Shown one piece after another: positions 1-13,800 of a DNA stretch of 64,000 nt. Location: assembly GCF_963678635.1 (NCBI RefSeq), contig NC_087066.1:25499736-25563735 (forward strand), given 5' to 3'. The notes below the pieces were generated by a model. It did not search any database, was not told the DNA's origin, and worked only from the letters and a program-made list of their open reading frames with translations. Numbering within the stretch: the first letter of the stretch is position 1; each line of letters starts with the position of its first letter. Position numbers and translations under genes: made by a program. This DNA comes from Symsagittifera roscoffensis (taxonomy: Eukaryota > Xenacoelomorpha > Acoela > Convolutidae).

Positions 1-1657
1 AACAGAATTGAGGCTAGCTAATTGGTCATATTAAATTTGTACGACTCAAACTTTCACATAATTTGTCCAAAATTATAGATTTTAACATTTTCTTTTAAAA
101 GCTATTCGATATGAATTATGGGACTGTCGGATATACGAGCGGTCTTGCTCCAGTTTGAACTTGCTTTGATCAAACTCTGTCTTTTTTTCTTCTCTCTGTC
201 TCTACATGTTCCGAAAAATCTGACTCTACATGTTCCGATTCTATCCTTTTTCTGGTTCTCAATTGAAAGACTCGGATACTTTGTGGTCGTTCAATACAAA
301 AACCTCAAGGCACCTCAACTGTTGCTCAATTAACTGTTCACTTAGTGATTTGCTTACTCCTTTAACAAATAATTCTGAAGTTTAAAAGACTGTCGCTTTT
401 AGAAAAAAAAGCTATGGGTAATTATCAAAATTATTTTGAGAAGTTGCTCATAGATTTACATAATGATGGTCATATAATTTTTTCAGGCGTTGCCTTGTTT
501 GTAGAAAGATCTTGTTGGAGGAACTTGATGATTTCTTATCTATCTCAAGTGATATAAGAAAAGTTAAATCTTGCTTCTGAACATAAGTTTCAAGAACAAA
601 AAGCAAATCGTTGATTCTCAGTTTTACCCTGGAGCAAACCAATTTTTACTCTTTCTACCAGTCCATAAACTTCTTTCTGGACATTAAAGTCGCGTTATCA
701 CGACCATTCTGGAGTGCTCTAGAAAATCGATTGTATTTAGTAAAAAAATCCCGTGAAGTCAAATCACAGATTTTTTTCGAAATTTATTTTCTTAGTTGCC
801 TTTTGCTTTTTTAGCAAAAGGCGATTGAGTTTGGTAAACTAACTCAAACAATGGGTTGTGTTAGAAATTTTTATTTTATCAAAATAGATTTTGAATCAAC
901 TTGAGAAATCAGTCTCTCATTGTTTGGTTTGTAAATTTTTGCCATTTAGTCGAAATTTTAGCCATAGCGATTGAAATCAGACCAATTTTTCCGAAACCGC
1001 TTTTTGGTTTTTTAATTCATCCTCACGGCCAGTAGTGCTTTGCTTTGATGCCACACTCGTTTTCCTCAAGCTTTTCTTGAGGTACCTTAACTTGGGCGGA
1101 AGAAAATGGGCGTAACGCCATAGTTCCTTACTGTCACATCGTGATGCGGTGTGAAAAATTAAATAAAAAACTTTTGTTAAAACAATTTAAAAAATAATTT
1201 ACTTCTAATTCATTGCAATAAATTTATCAATTTCATAATACTCATGTATCTTTTAAATGTTTAGGAATGTTGATTTTTGGTGGTTTTTTACAAAGCAAAT
1301 GTATCATCTAAAAGAGTTTACAATCTACAATCTGTCATGTTTTTTTTTGCTGCAGACCCGCTCCCGCAGTGCATAAGGGGAGACAATATTTAATCTGACA
1401 TGTGTGCACCAGTTTTTTGGAGCTCCTTTGAAGAATGAAAAAAATAATAAATTAATAAAATAATGGTCATGTTTGATGCTTGGTTCAAATAGCTGCTCGG
1501 ATTTTTGAGCTGCTCAAACTTTTGTGGAGGGGAAAGGAGGGACTATGCAACCCCTTCAGCTGCCCCTGATTTCCATGCCAATTGATCAGGTTTTCCACAA
1601 ATTATTAATGAAAAATTAAGTTAACATATTGAAAAAAGTGATTGCGAGAAAAAAAGT
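1..1657. other. 3' flank of the Rab gene, no gene seen
   Basis: AT-rich sequence lying downstream of the minus-strand Rab gene. Only short open frames without recognisable motifs occur on either strand (for example 118-333 plus and 448-642 minus), and none shows domain-like composition. Part of it must be 3' UTR of the Rab gene, but I could not fix a polyadenylation site. Confidence 0.5.
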
Positions 1658-1898
1658 TCAGCAGCAGCCAGATTTTTTCTTTTTGGTTTTGAGAACAATA
1701 TTTTTGGCATTTTCCAGGTCTTTGTCTTCCAGCTTGGCCAGTTCCTGAGCCAGCAGTTGCACACTGTCCGAGATGCCGTCGCCTGATCTTGAGCTGACCT
1801 CCATGAAGAAGGCGCCACACTGGTCGGCGAGGATGCGACCCTCCTCCTGATCTATCGGGTGCAGTTTCAGGTCAGGCTCGAACTTCAGGTCCATCTTG
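1658..1898 (-). CDS. CRACR2A-like: Rab gene exon 15: Rab C-terminus
   Basis: Encodes the rest of NKMDL, the guanine-base motif region (EVSSRSG) and a lysine-rich tail ending SGCC, a double-cysteine Rab geranylgeranylation signal, followed by TGA. Acceptor read as CAGGCAG|C. Confidence 0.93.
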
Positions 1899-4800
1899 CT
1901 GCCTGAATATACAACAAAAAAATTTTTCGCAAAATTCAGATTTGACAATTTAATACAAAGCATTTCAGAAGAAGAAATCATTTGAGAAGACCAGCCATAA
2001 CTTAGTGAAGAACGGCCTTGAACTGTTCTTAGTTTTTTTTTGAAGAAAACTAGAGAACGAGAAACTGAAGTTTCTGTATTTGTAACACTAGATCATACTT
2101 AGGGTTGAATGTTGAAATAACTTCAAATTAAACAAGACTGCTCGTACCAGGGCGAAGCCCTGAAAGTTCCGACTGCCTTTTAACGTTTATGGAGCAGTAA
2201 TAACAAAAAAACATAAAAAAAATAAATGAAATAAAATAAAATGAAAATTTTTTTTTTCTAAAATTTTAATTTTTTTTTTGATGAAAATCATCCCCCCACA
2301 CACCATATAAAGAACAAAACAATAGATTTCGCTCCTTGTAACAAATCAATTATGGCAAAAAAGCTTCTTTTAATCAATTTGGAACGATTTCTAAGTCGGA
2401 TTAAATCTCCGCTTACGCGTTAATAGCGCGAATTATATCGCGCGTAAATTGTCCCAAATTGGTCAAAATGGTAATCTTCAAACCTTCATAACTTCACGAA
2501 AAATGATCACAGGTGAAATATCTTTTCAAATTTAAGCTCAGGACAGCAATACCTTTTGAATGATATAAGAAGTTCCGTCAAAAATGGCTAGTTAAAAAGT
2601 CGAAATTTGTCTGAAGAAAAAAAAAACCCACCTCGAGCACAAATATTCCGTTACTTTCGTATCGAAAGTCGGAACAATTACAAAAATGTTCACTGTTTAA
2701 TTGTTGTTCTCCTTATGTTAACAATGCGATTGTATGTCGAAACTTGCTTGCCTAGTAGAAATAAGAGTATGTCTTCTGTGTCTATCTCCTCCCTGATCTC
2801 CTCCACCCACTGCCGCACATTCAGCAGACTCCTCTCATTTGTGACGTCATACATGACCACGATCGCATCCGTCCTTCTAAAGTACTGCTTCGTGATCGAA
2901 CGATACCGCTCCTGAAACGGAAACAGTTGCATTTTAATATATGTTCGCTAATCGGGTTTTTCCCCTTATAGCTACTCCCCGCCCCCCCCCCATCCTTCTC
3001 TCCTGCCAAGTTACAAGAAATATGTGCATTGCAATTTTACTGCTATAAGGTGGGGGTACCCCATATAGGAAAGAACCAATAAGTTTTTGAAGTCATAAAG
3101 AGTGATTTAATAAAGTTATGATCAGCTTTCCATCAGCTTATTTGGTGCTTACTTTGCTCACATACCTTAACCTGAAAAATCTGATTGCCATAATGACGAG
3201 AGAAAACCTTAATATATTGGCCCTTAGTATTTAAACATAAAAAAAACAAAGATGTTAGTTTTCTCGTGAATCACTGATTGCAGCCAACACTAACTTGTCC
3301 GGCTGTGTCCCAGAACTGTAGAGAGTAGCACACATTATCCAACACCAACTGTTTCACATGGTAGTCCACACCAACAGTAGCCGGAAGTGACGCACTAAAC
3401 TGGTCTCTACACACTCTGGAGATGTAGGAAGATTTACCCACTCCGGAGTCCCCCACGAACACTATTTTGAACACTCTGTGACGGGTGATGTCCATCAATT
3501 GATCCCCATTCATCTAAAGCATGCAATTAAGTTTAAGGTGGGCTTCGGCGAAAAAAAAACAAGCGAAACTCAAAATGAGAGCTCACATGTCAAATTTTTA
3601 AACATTTATCGGATGAAAACAAGTTTACAATTCGGTTTCAATATATTTTCCGATCATTTTCTCCATTTCAGCAGAATTATTGGTCTCGTTGTCATAACAT
3701 AACTTAAGTGCGAACTGTTTTACGAAATGTAGTTCAAAACAAATTAGTTAATTGCTAAACTAAGCTAACTATCTCCTTCCCGAATCATTTTTCTTTTTTT
3801 TGGGGGGGGGGGGGGTTATTGTGTACTTAATTCAGTCATTTAAAAAGCAAAACAGAACGTTAAGAGAAAATCTAGAAAGAGCAACGCAATTCCAATGCTA
3901 GAAATTCAGTTTAATTTTTTTTTTCGTCTTCTTTTGTTTTTAATTGATCTTTGAGTTACATACAGAGAATAGTTTTTTATTAACATTCTAGAGACATGAT
4001 TGAGATTGCTAATGAGACTTACAGTTGTACTTGTCTCCTCTGGGATCTAAAAATGGTTTGAATAATATAACTTCCTCCGACTACTTTCAAATGCAGTTTT
4101 AAAACGAGTTTTTATTATGAACAAAATGGCGAAGTGGCTGAGTTTCAGCACCTCAGTCGAAAGGTTGCAGGTTCGATGCCCAACAAGATGCGTGTTTGCT
4201 ACTTGAGTGTGAGGCAACATTTCCCAGCCCAGAAAAATAACCAAAAAAAAACTGCTGGATCTTAAGCAGAGGCACAACAGCGGCTCTCCGAAAAGAGCGG
4301 TCCAGCTCGTATGCTGTTTTTTTTTCTCGCAGACAGGTAGTTAAACCAAAAAAAAATTTGGAAAAAGTGTGCCTTAAAAAATCGAGGTGCAATTTCGTAC
4401 GATACTGCGAAATAACAACTTCAAGCAAAAATGAACGCATACCTCTTGGAATTGGTTCTGGGGGGTAAGGGATGATTCCCTGATAGCATTGCACATGAGA
4501 CCCAGCTTATCCTCCCCATCTTCCCCCTCGACGGTGTCAAAGCTGGCTCCTTGACCCATGTTGTTGAGGTGGAAGGCAGAGTTGTTGAGGTTGATCGTCT
4601 CCATGGACCTACTGCTGTTTCTTCTCTCCCAATTGATGTGAGAACCATCCGCATCCTGAAAAAAAAGGAATCATTCAAAAATTTCAGTAATTTGTTCACG
4701 GTGTGTGCCAACAAAAAGTTTGTGTCAAACGAAAAATGTATTTTTCTCAGTAGTACTTTTGGTTTAACCTTTTGTTGAATTGGCAGTTGCAAAATACCTT

Positions 4801-7800
4801 CATTTGTGTATAAACTGCATAATTCGTTCTATGCAGTTAAAAATTGAACGTAAAATCGTCTCAATTATTTTTTTCTATTTGCGCGAAGCAAAAGCATCAA
4901 AAACTTGATAAAACCCAACCTGCAGAAATAGTTGCTTTGCGTTTCTTTGCAGCCCCATCCTCTCCTCAGCCTCCATCTCGTCCTCAAAGTCCACATCTTC
5001 ATCTGTATCCTCCCCCTCTCCCCCTCTCCCACTGTCGCCCCCCGGGGGCATGTAGCTCCCAATTATGGAACCCCGCCGAGGTCCCTAAGTAAGAACACTC
5101 GATGGATCTAGAAGTTTCAACGACCATTTGCTTGTAAAGTTCAAAGGCCGTTTACTTGTAAAAAAACTCACAGGTCATATAAACTAAGTTTTATTGAAAA
5201 TTACATCAACAGTTGTATGAAATTCAGTTTTGTAGAAAAGAAAATTTTGGAAACAAATATTTTTTCGGACAATTTGAGGAGCAAATTTGGTTGTAGATTT
5301 ACTGCTAAAAATGATTTATTTATCCTATGATTTTTCCAGTTTAATAAATTATAAAAAATACAAATGTTGTTAAGTTTTGCATGTTGTTTATTACAAATTA
5401 CAAATTTCGCTTAATGTTGAAAAAGTGAATTACAAATATGCTTAACTGTCTCACATCTGCAGCATGGTTAGTTGGTAGTTTCAGAGTGGTCAGGTCAAGT
5501 TGGTTGGTGGACAGAAGAGCACTCAAGTTGCTTGAAAACTTCTCCACCGAGATCGACTTGCCCTTTTCTAAGTTGCCTCCCACTGTCAAGGTCGTCGCAG
5601 CTTTGTCTTTGTTTTTGGAAGTGTGACGACGTCGGATACCTTTGGTCGCCTGAAACAACAAAATCGCTTCAGCTTACTTCTTTCATTTTTCAGTATTATT
5701 TTTTCCTCTTATGTTTGCATGTGAACCATAGATATGTTTGTGAAGTGAAATTGAGTTTTAAGTAGAGTTGTCTTTGTTTTTTGTAGATTGATTTTAGGAT
5801 GCTTCGAGTTGCAGTTTTAAGAGTAGCTCAACGAGGCTCATCAGCTTTTAAAATCAACAAGGTCCAGCAGCACATGTAATTTGCAGGGTCACAACAGCGG
5901 GGTCACAATAACCTTAAGAAGGGTCACAACAGCGGTTCGCCGTGATGAGCTGTACAGTTCGAATTTTGGTCCTTTCCCTCGTGGATAAATGGTCTTAATT
6001 TCAAGGTCCTTTGGAGTTTCTGATAAATCCTGATTTAGCGTATGTTTTCAGGCATATTTTCAAAATTTTAATTGAGCCTACGGTAAGTAAAAATTTTACC
6101 TTTTCAGTGCTTCCAGATGACCCGTCTGCTCTTTTCAGCGATAAACTCCGTCTCCTATTGGACGACCGAACCCCCAGCTTCGCCCTTCCTGGCCCATCTG
6201 TTTTGCTCACACCCCCATCTTTATTCTGAACTTCGTTTCCATGAGTTGCCAACTCCCCTCTTACATCGGCTGAATTCAAAATTAAAGTAGTGGAAGCTAA
6301 CCAATACCCTCAATCATCTCGAAAAACACAAGAAATCACATGAAAAACACATGAATAGCAACTCTGAGACGTTTTAATATCGAGTATCTTTACCCGCTGA
6401 AGCATTGCATTTCAGCTACTGGTCATAATGCTTTGCACCTCAATTCTAAGTTGTATTTGCCGACATAATTTTTGGCTAATGGTCTTTTTATTAAACATTG
6501 TTTTTCTAAAACACACATTTGCTGCTAAAAAAATAAATATCAATTAAATGATCAAATTGTTTGGAACTAGAAAATTGTTAAAAAGCGAAAATAATGTTGT
6601 TTCGTCGGCATTACCTGGTCTTTTTGCGCACCCTAAGCTTTAGGTTGTTCAGAAAATTCATTTTGTTTTTCCTCGAAACCGAAATTAAACTTGCTGAAAA
6701 GTTTTCGTGGCATTCTGAATGACGACAGAAAGAGCTTCAGTATAATATCACACTCAATGAACAAAAATATTTGCGGAACAAAAATATTTTATTGCTGTTC
6801 GACTTTACAGACCTGGCTTTTTGAATTAAAACTAATCAAGTTTTTTTCTCACCATCAACCAAATCTGCTCCTTCTTGAGCGCGGCTGCTAGAAAGCGGTA
6901 TGCTTGTTACGTTTTCACCATCGCCATGATCTGTTACGCAAATTGACACTTCGGCCGATAGATTTGCTTCTTTAGATGCCGTTGCGTTCCCTTCCTCGGC
7001 TGTTCCTTCGTCTTCTTCCTCGAATTCACTCAGACTGGCTATTTCGCTGACGTCATTCGCAGTCTCGTCGTCGTCTGCTTCTTCTTCGTCGTCTTCAGTG
7101 CTGACCTCGATCGTGCCTTTGTCTTGAACTTGTTTCAGGAGGTTTTCGATCATGCCGACTGATGCTTTGAAGGTCACGAGTTCGTCACGTTCGTCCTACA
7201 TATAGAAAGTCTTGATATACAAAATAAGCCAAAATTGTTTAAAATTTCCCTTGCCCATTTCAATAAGTAGCATCTTTGTTTTAAATAACTGTTGCTATTT
7301 TGAAAAATTCGAAAAATATTATTGAATATAAATTAAACTGGGACGTGATTGTCAAGTGGAGTGCATCAAGCATCCAAAATGGATCTGAAGTCTTCAATTC
7401 TTTTATTTTCCGCACCCTCGATCAAAAATTTTTTTGACAAGTTCTTTCTTTCTTCATGAGTGTCAGAGCAATTTTTCGAATATTTCTGTACCTTGAGTAG
7501 TTTATTTTCCTCTCTGAGTTGGTCCAGTTGTTGGACTAGAGTTGTTCTCTCTTTGGCTATGCTCTCATTCACCTTCAGAGCAGCACGAGCTCGCTCTCTC
7601 TTCTCCTGGTCTGAAACAATAACCTGTTTAGGGGGATGCCTTCCCCTTTCAGGGATTCGATCATTGGCCACCCAAAGAAGATCTTTTTGGTAGTATTTTA
7701 CGAAGTTTATGTTTGTTCGACCACCCTAAAACTTTCTCAAATTCATGCACTAAAATTTGTGGCCTGTTTTTTTTATGAATTGCCAGCAGCTCAGATAATT

Positions 7801-10800
7801 TTGGCAAAATAGGGTCTTTACAGAGCTTTGAGAGAGGTTGGAATTTAAATTTGGTCACCTTTTTCAAACCTCTACCTCTCGAGAAAATGAAAAATCCGCG
7901 CCTGGTCCGAAGTTAATCATTTTCCAATCAAGCTTTTTTCTTTGTTTTTTCTTTGTTTTTTGTCTTTTTTTTACGTTCAAACAGCATGGCTGCTAATACA
8001 TCGATAGTTTTTGAAATAAAAACTTTTCAAGTCTTTTTGATCATACTTTGTACGTCAGTTTTCAAAAGCAAATGAACAATTTTTTGGTGAAGGTTCTAGT
8101 TATTTGTGCAAGTTGAATGTACCGGATTTCATTTAAAAAAAACCAGGCAGTTCATGTAGTTCGACCATTCATTTAGGTGAAGTATTATTACAGGAAAAGT
8201 GAAGAGTTAGACTAAAAATAACTCAGAAATGCGACTCAAGAGCTTGTTTGTAGATATGCTCTATAAACATATCAAAGTAGCAAAAACACCGATGAACTTG
8301 TGAACTTGAGTTCTGCGACCTATTTTACATGTCATCCTTGATCTACGTTGCTGAAAATGCTGGTTTTTTGTTTCAATAAGTTCATGTCAAATCATCCATG
8401 CAAAACACACTACAAAGCATACTGGAGTAAAAAAAACAATATAAATGTTGCATCGAATTGCTTTACACGATCTCCTATAAATGAAATGTCATAAGCTATT
8501 TATTTTTGGTTTTTTCGCTCCAAAAATACTATGAAAATGCTATGAAATGAGCAGAGTTTCCGTAAAATTCTTGTTTTCCCCTTGCCATAGATTATTTTGC
8601 CTATATCTCGTATTTGTTTTGCCTATCTCCCGGGCAGTATTCCAGCCAATGAAATTCTTTTTCAAAATTATTTTGCAATGAGCGTAAATTTTTCTTAATT
8701 TTTTAACCAGTTTTTAGAAATTTTTGACGTTCTGTCTTTTCCCATGATGTTATTCAGTATTAAGATACCCAGATTGAGGTTTGACCCCGTAATCGCCCCC
8801 ATGAAACCTCGAAAAATATGAATAACATTTCGGCACAAAAAGGAAAGTTTTGGATTTCAGGTTTATTCTGTCTATGAATGCTCCTCCTCTAAATCATTGA
8901 AGCATGGGTGGGTTTTTCCAAAAAAATTCTTCTTTTTCACGCCCCTTCTAATACGTTTCCAGCTCAAAAATTTCTGCTCAAAATTTGCATGAAATCAGTG
9001 GAAGCTTCCAATTTTCCGCAAAACGTATAAATGTTGTTCCCAGTAATGAACATTTAACTTTTGTGAAACAGTTTTCGAAACAATTTTTTTCTGCTTAGCA
9101 TGTAGAAAAAATTTGGCCCAAAAGCTTTCAGGCATAAGTTATACATTGTTTGAGCTCCAAAATTCGAAAGGTTGTCCTTGAATTTAGCATTAAGTTTAAA
9201 CTTTCCGCTTTTTTTGCATCGCATAATTTATCTAAAATGAAACAGATTTTATTGATTTTTCAAATGCTCTAAATTTGGTTGGTTTTTGTTCGCAAAATTA
9301 GGTTTAAATTAAGATAGATATTTCAAAATTTTAGCTATGAACAAGAAAATTCAATCCATTTACAAAAGTTTTGTGTTCCTAGCCGCAAAAAGCATTAAAG
9401 GAAAAAAATTAATATCATTCCAATGTGCTTTGAAAGGGGCAAGGTAGCGCAATGCAACGTGTTGTTTGTAGTTCAAAAATGTACCACAGTGGAGTTTTAA
9501 GGAGACGATTCACGATTCGAACGTTTTGCTCAAATTTTTCGGAAATTTTTGAGTGCAGTGGGAAGACACCGAACACACGTTATAGGAAAATAGGCAAACA
9601 TGAAATTTTCGAGATATCCACACTAGTCCGACCTATCCATGAGTTTTTCCAACCAAAAATTCTATCTCTTCTTCTCAAAAAAATGAAAAGAATCAAAATC
9701 AAGGGATTTTTTTTCCAGCTTTTCAATTTTAGATTGGAATTTGAAACATTTCAGAATGAGGCTAGCCGGTTGCAGTGGAAGTAGCACATATTCTTCAAGC
9801 AATTTTTTTTCTGTTTTTTTTACTGTAAATTACTGACATTTTTGTGCGGCGTGTGATGAGAGAACTACACAAACGTGCACAAAATTAGAAAGCTTAGCAT
9901 ACTCGACAACCGTTGTTTTGTAAAAGTGAATAACAATTAAAATTGGAAAAATTTAAAGAAACGTCTAAAAACTTTTCTTAATTTTTACAAAATATAATTT
10001 CAATTTTTTTAACATAAATCATAATGCTAAAAAAGCGCAAATGAAACCTTATATTAAAATTCTCTTAATTAAATTGTACAATTTTTTGCTGCAGAAAAAT
10101 GTTACTCGATTAATTTACTTATTCGAAATAAGACTATAATTCAAAAACTTGAAACCGTTTTTTCTCACCACGGGGAAAAAATTTGTGGAAATTTTTTCAC
10201 GTTGTTCAAAACACGGTTGAAAAAGCTGATTATCATATTTCACTCGAATCGTTCGGACAGTTGTTTGTAGCCCCTAATTTTGTGTGATAAAAGAAAAAGA
10301 AAGAAAAATAACTAAAGCCCATTCAAAAACAAAGTTTCTCCCATTTTCTTCAGTTTTTTTTCGCTTGTTAGATGCTTTAATAGTCTAGAGGGAGGGTCTT
10401 TTTTCTTATTATGCCCATTTTTTTTAATTTGCGATTTTGTGTTTCTCAATGTATGAATGCAAAGAACAAGTAAACTGTTCGCAGTGATTGGTTTGCTTAA
10501 TGCAATTGCAATCACATTTGCCGATTACTAACACGGCCGAACTTTGAGCAGATATAAGGGTTGAATTTTTTCCTGGAAAATTTTTTTATTTTCTGGTGTG
10601 TTTTCTTACGTTTTTTTTCTTCTGGTCTGCATAAAATTTTGCACCTTATTTGCGAAATAAATTTGAATAGTTAAATAAGCATTCTATAGTTTTGGCAAAG
10701 TCGGCTTATCTACTAGTCGAATTATAAATGTGAACAAAACATTTTCAGATGGTGCTGAAATTTGATTGGCTAATTCTAGTCAATCAGATTGAAGCAAAGT

Positions 10801-13800
10801 AGTTACAGTTGAAGATGTTGAACTACAGTTCAAGATGTCGGAATAAGTAAAACGACCTTAGGGGGATCTCATAAAACAACAGATGTCTAATACTCACTCA
10901 TTTGGTCTTTGATGGTCTTGAGGTATTGTTGCGTCTCATGGTAGCTGGTGTCCAATTTCCTCACCTAAGCAAAATGTTTTGCTCTTTCAGGACAAAGCGT
11001 GAATTACATGAGTTCGACTTCAGTGTATTTGGCCACTTCACTAAAAATTTGGAATTGGCGTTCCTAAGAAACCGTTTCGATTTTTTAACTGACCATTTTG
11101 ACAGAATCTTTTTATTTCATCTGAAAGCTTTTGATGTATTGAGCTCAAAATAAGGAAAATAATTCATCTGTGCTCATTTTTTTAATATGTTTTTAAAGGT
11201 TGAAAGTGACCCATCTGACCATTTGCCACAATCAGCTTGCAATACACTTCATGCAACTGATTTTTCAGCTGAAATAAAGTCCGGTTAAGGAAGTGTTCTA
11301 AATTTAATCAAGGCCTCCTAGTTACTCTTATTGTTACGTTACTGTATGATAAATAGATATATCACCTTATATATATATTTTTTGAAATTTTGACAAACTT
11401 TTTAAAATCGATTACTGCTCCATAGGCGCCAAAAAGCAGCTATGACATTCAAACCGTCGCACTGATGCGAGCAGTCTTGTTTATTTTTGACCCTAAAAAC
11501 GGGTGGCCAGTCAATAAGCAGAATGGTCTAAGAGTAGAAAAACTGAAAAAAAAAATTTGTAAGCTGATTGGTAAATGAAGTATAATAATAGTCAATATTA
11601 CCAAATGAAATAAGTTTTATGCATAATTAGAGGAACTTAATCGAGATTTTTTAAAAAGTTTTATAAAAAAAAATTGATGAAGTTTTTCAATTCATGAATA
11701 ATTTATACATTTTCATGGTGTTATTGACAATTCTGATACTTGTTCTTATCAATTTACCCTTATTAATCAGTAAAAATTCTTTTTTCAATTTTTTGCTCTA
11801 GAACTCATTTTGCTCTTAGAAAATTTTGCTCCGCCTCCCCAAAACGATACAAAATAGTTAAGTATTCGACTCGTATCGGAAAAAAGTATGAACAATTAGC
11901 TTGCTTCAATTCATTTTGTGTACATCTTAAGCTCAAAAATATATTTATGCACGAATGAGTTGCGGTACGCTTTTGGCACCATTATATATTTTTTTTCAAA
12001 AGGCGAATAAATTAGTCCAGAGCAGTAAAATCCAAAGAATTTAGCGGAAAACGTTTTTGCGGGTCTTTCAAAATAAAATTTTCAATTTCAAATTTTGGTT
12101 GATATCATGGGTTTTAAATCACGCTTGAAAAATGCAAAAAAGCGAATTAAACGACAAATAGAATTACATTTGGCATCCTTTTTTTGAAAGTTATATGCAG
12201 AAAACAGCAAAAAATGGGAAAAAATGCAGTTTGAGGCTGATGCTTCGTTTTAACAAGTTGCTCAATAATATCTTGCATTTCCCAAAAACTATATCCAGTT
12301 TTGTTTGAAATTTTCAGCTTAGTTTTTGCATCACTTGAGGGGTATAGTCAAAAGACACCTTTTTGCAATTGAACTCCATGAATTGATATCTTTAATGGGC
12401 TGTGAAATAATTTGGTAAAAATTATGATTCGGTTGCCGAAAATAGATTGAATGAAAAATGAAACCAATCAAATATTCCTAACTTTCTTCAAAAGTTGGAA
12501 CAAAAAAAGAGTTCCTGAGTTAAAAAGTATAGCATGCATTTACAAATAATTTAGTTACCTTTAAAACGGCAAGGGAGAAAAACAAAAACTCTAGTTCCAA
12601 TTTGGCGCCTCTTTAGACAGCTTGCTTTTAATAAATTTTTTAAATCGTTGAATTTCAATGGTTTGTGCTAGTCGTCAAACTTTCGAAACTTCAGCTATCA
12701 GAAGAAAAAACTAACTTGCAATGATGTATCAGTTTTTAGATTTTGCGAGATTCATTATTGACTGGCCAACAACAAAACTTTTCTAATGTCGCCTTTGGCG
12801 CCAATATTATTAAATTTGAGGGAGGAGTGCGCGCCGAAAAAACGGAACTTTTTGGTCATTCAAAAAAAAGTGCTCAAAACGTCAATTTCAGCCTGTTTTC
12901 CCAAAAATTTGCCTGCAACTCAGAAACATTTCTGACAAAATAGGGTCCTTATAGTATTTTCGGAGAGCAGGAAACTCAAATTGGTCGACCTAAAAAAAGT
13001 CAACAAAATTTTCAAATTTTTTATTTAGAAAACCGCCTCACCCCCCCCCCCCCGCCCCCCCAAAAAAATTATGCGCACGCCACTGCCTACGCAGAGTCAA
13101 TATTTAAATAGCTCAGCTCTAATCATTGAACTAAGATTTGACTTTATGTAGGATACTTTTATCCCTGTAAGTTTCTTTAGCCAATCGAACAGACCGTGTC
13201 TTCTAGTTCGTCGTTCTTCTGCAACAGCAGGTCGTTCTCCATCCTCACACTAGTCTCATCCCCCTGAAGTTTCTTCACTTGCTCCCCCAGACTGTTCTTC
13301 TTCTGGATCAACTCCTGCAACTGTCGCTCTTTCTGTTGCAGCTCCTCCAGCATTTCCTCGCGCACCTATGACGTCACCACTCCCTCTCATACGATATATT
13401 TATTGATATAATGGGGAGCTTATACTAGTTTTGCCTTGGTCGGAGTGAATGGCCTTTGTTGGCTATACGTGTAATTTAAAGCATGCGGCTATAATCAAAA
13501 GGACCAACCCCCACCCAGCAAAAAGATGAAACTTTCTCAATAAATGTCGTATGAGAGGATGTCATGTATCATATTATAACTTTGTCATACGCTGTTTAAA
13601 CACTATCAAAAAGTCCACTCGTTGTTGAAAAAAAAACAATTTGAAAACTTCCATTTTTTCAATTACAAATTCCCTCAAAACTTTTCCTATTGAGTTCAAT
13701 TTTTCTTAAACTAAGTTATTCATCTGACTATATTAACCGTATTTTGGCCCGTATACTTAAAAAGTCCCCTCCCCTCTTCTGTATGTTCTGCCCTACCTTC

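Noticed and set aside
1605-1820. Alternative minus-strand frames over the Rab C-terminus
   Set aside because: Shadows of exon 15, which is fixed by Rab motifs and the CC tail.
4118-4185. Functional tRNA gene
   Set aside because: A and B boxes fit, but acceptor and T stems do not pair.
4421-4792. 123-codon minus frame over Rab exon 12
   Set aside because: Wrong phase for both neighbouring exons; contains the acceptor TTTTTCAG in its middle.
9452-9784. 110-codon plus frame in Rab intron 6
   Set aside because: AT-driven composition, no motif and no splice context.
11506-12770. 14-bp inverted match TGGCCAGTCAATAA as transposon ends
   Set aside because: Pairs this short are expected by chance several times in 64 kb, and no target duplication was seen.
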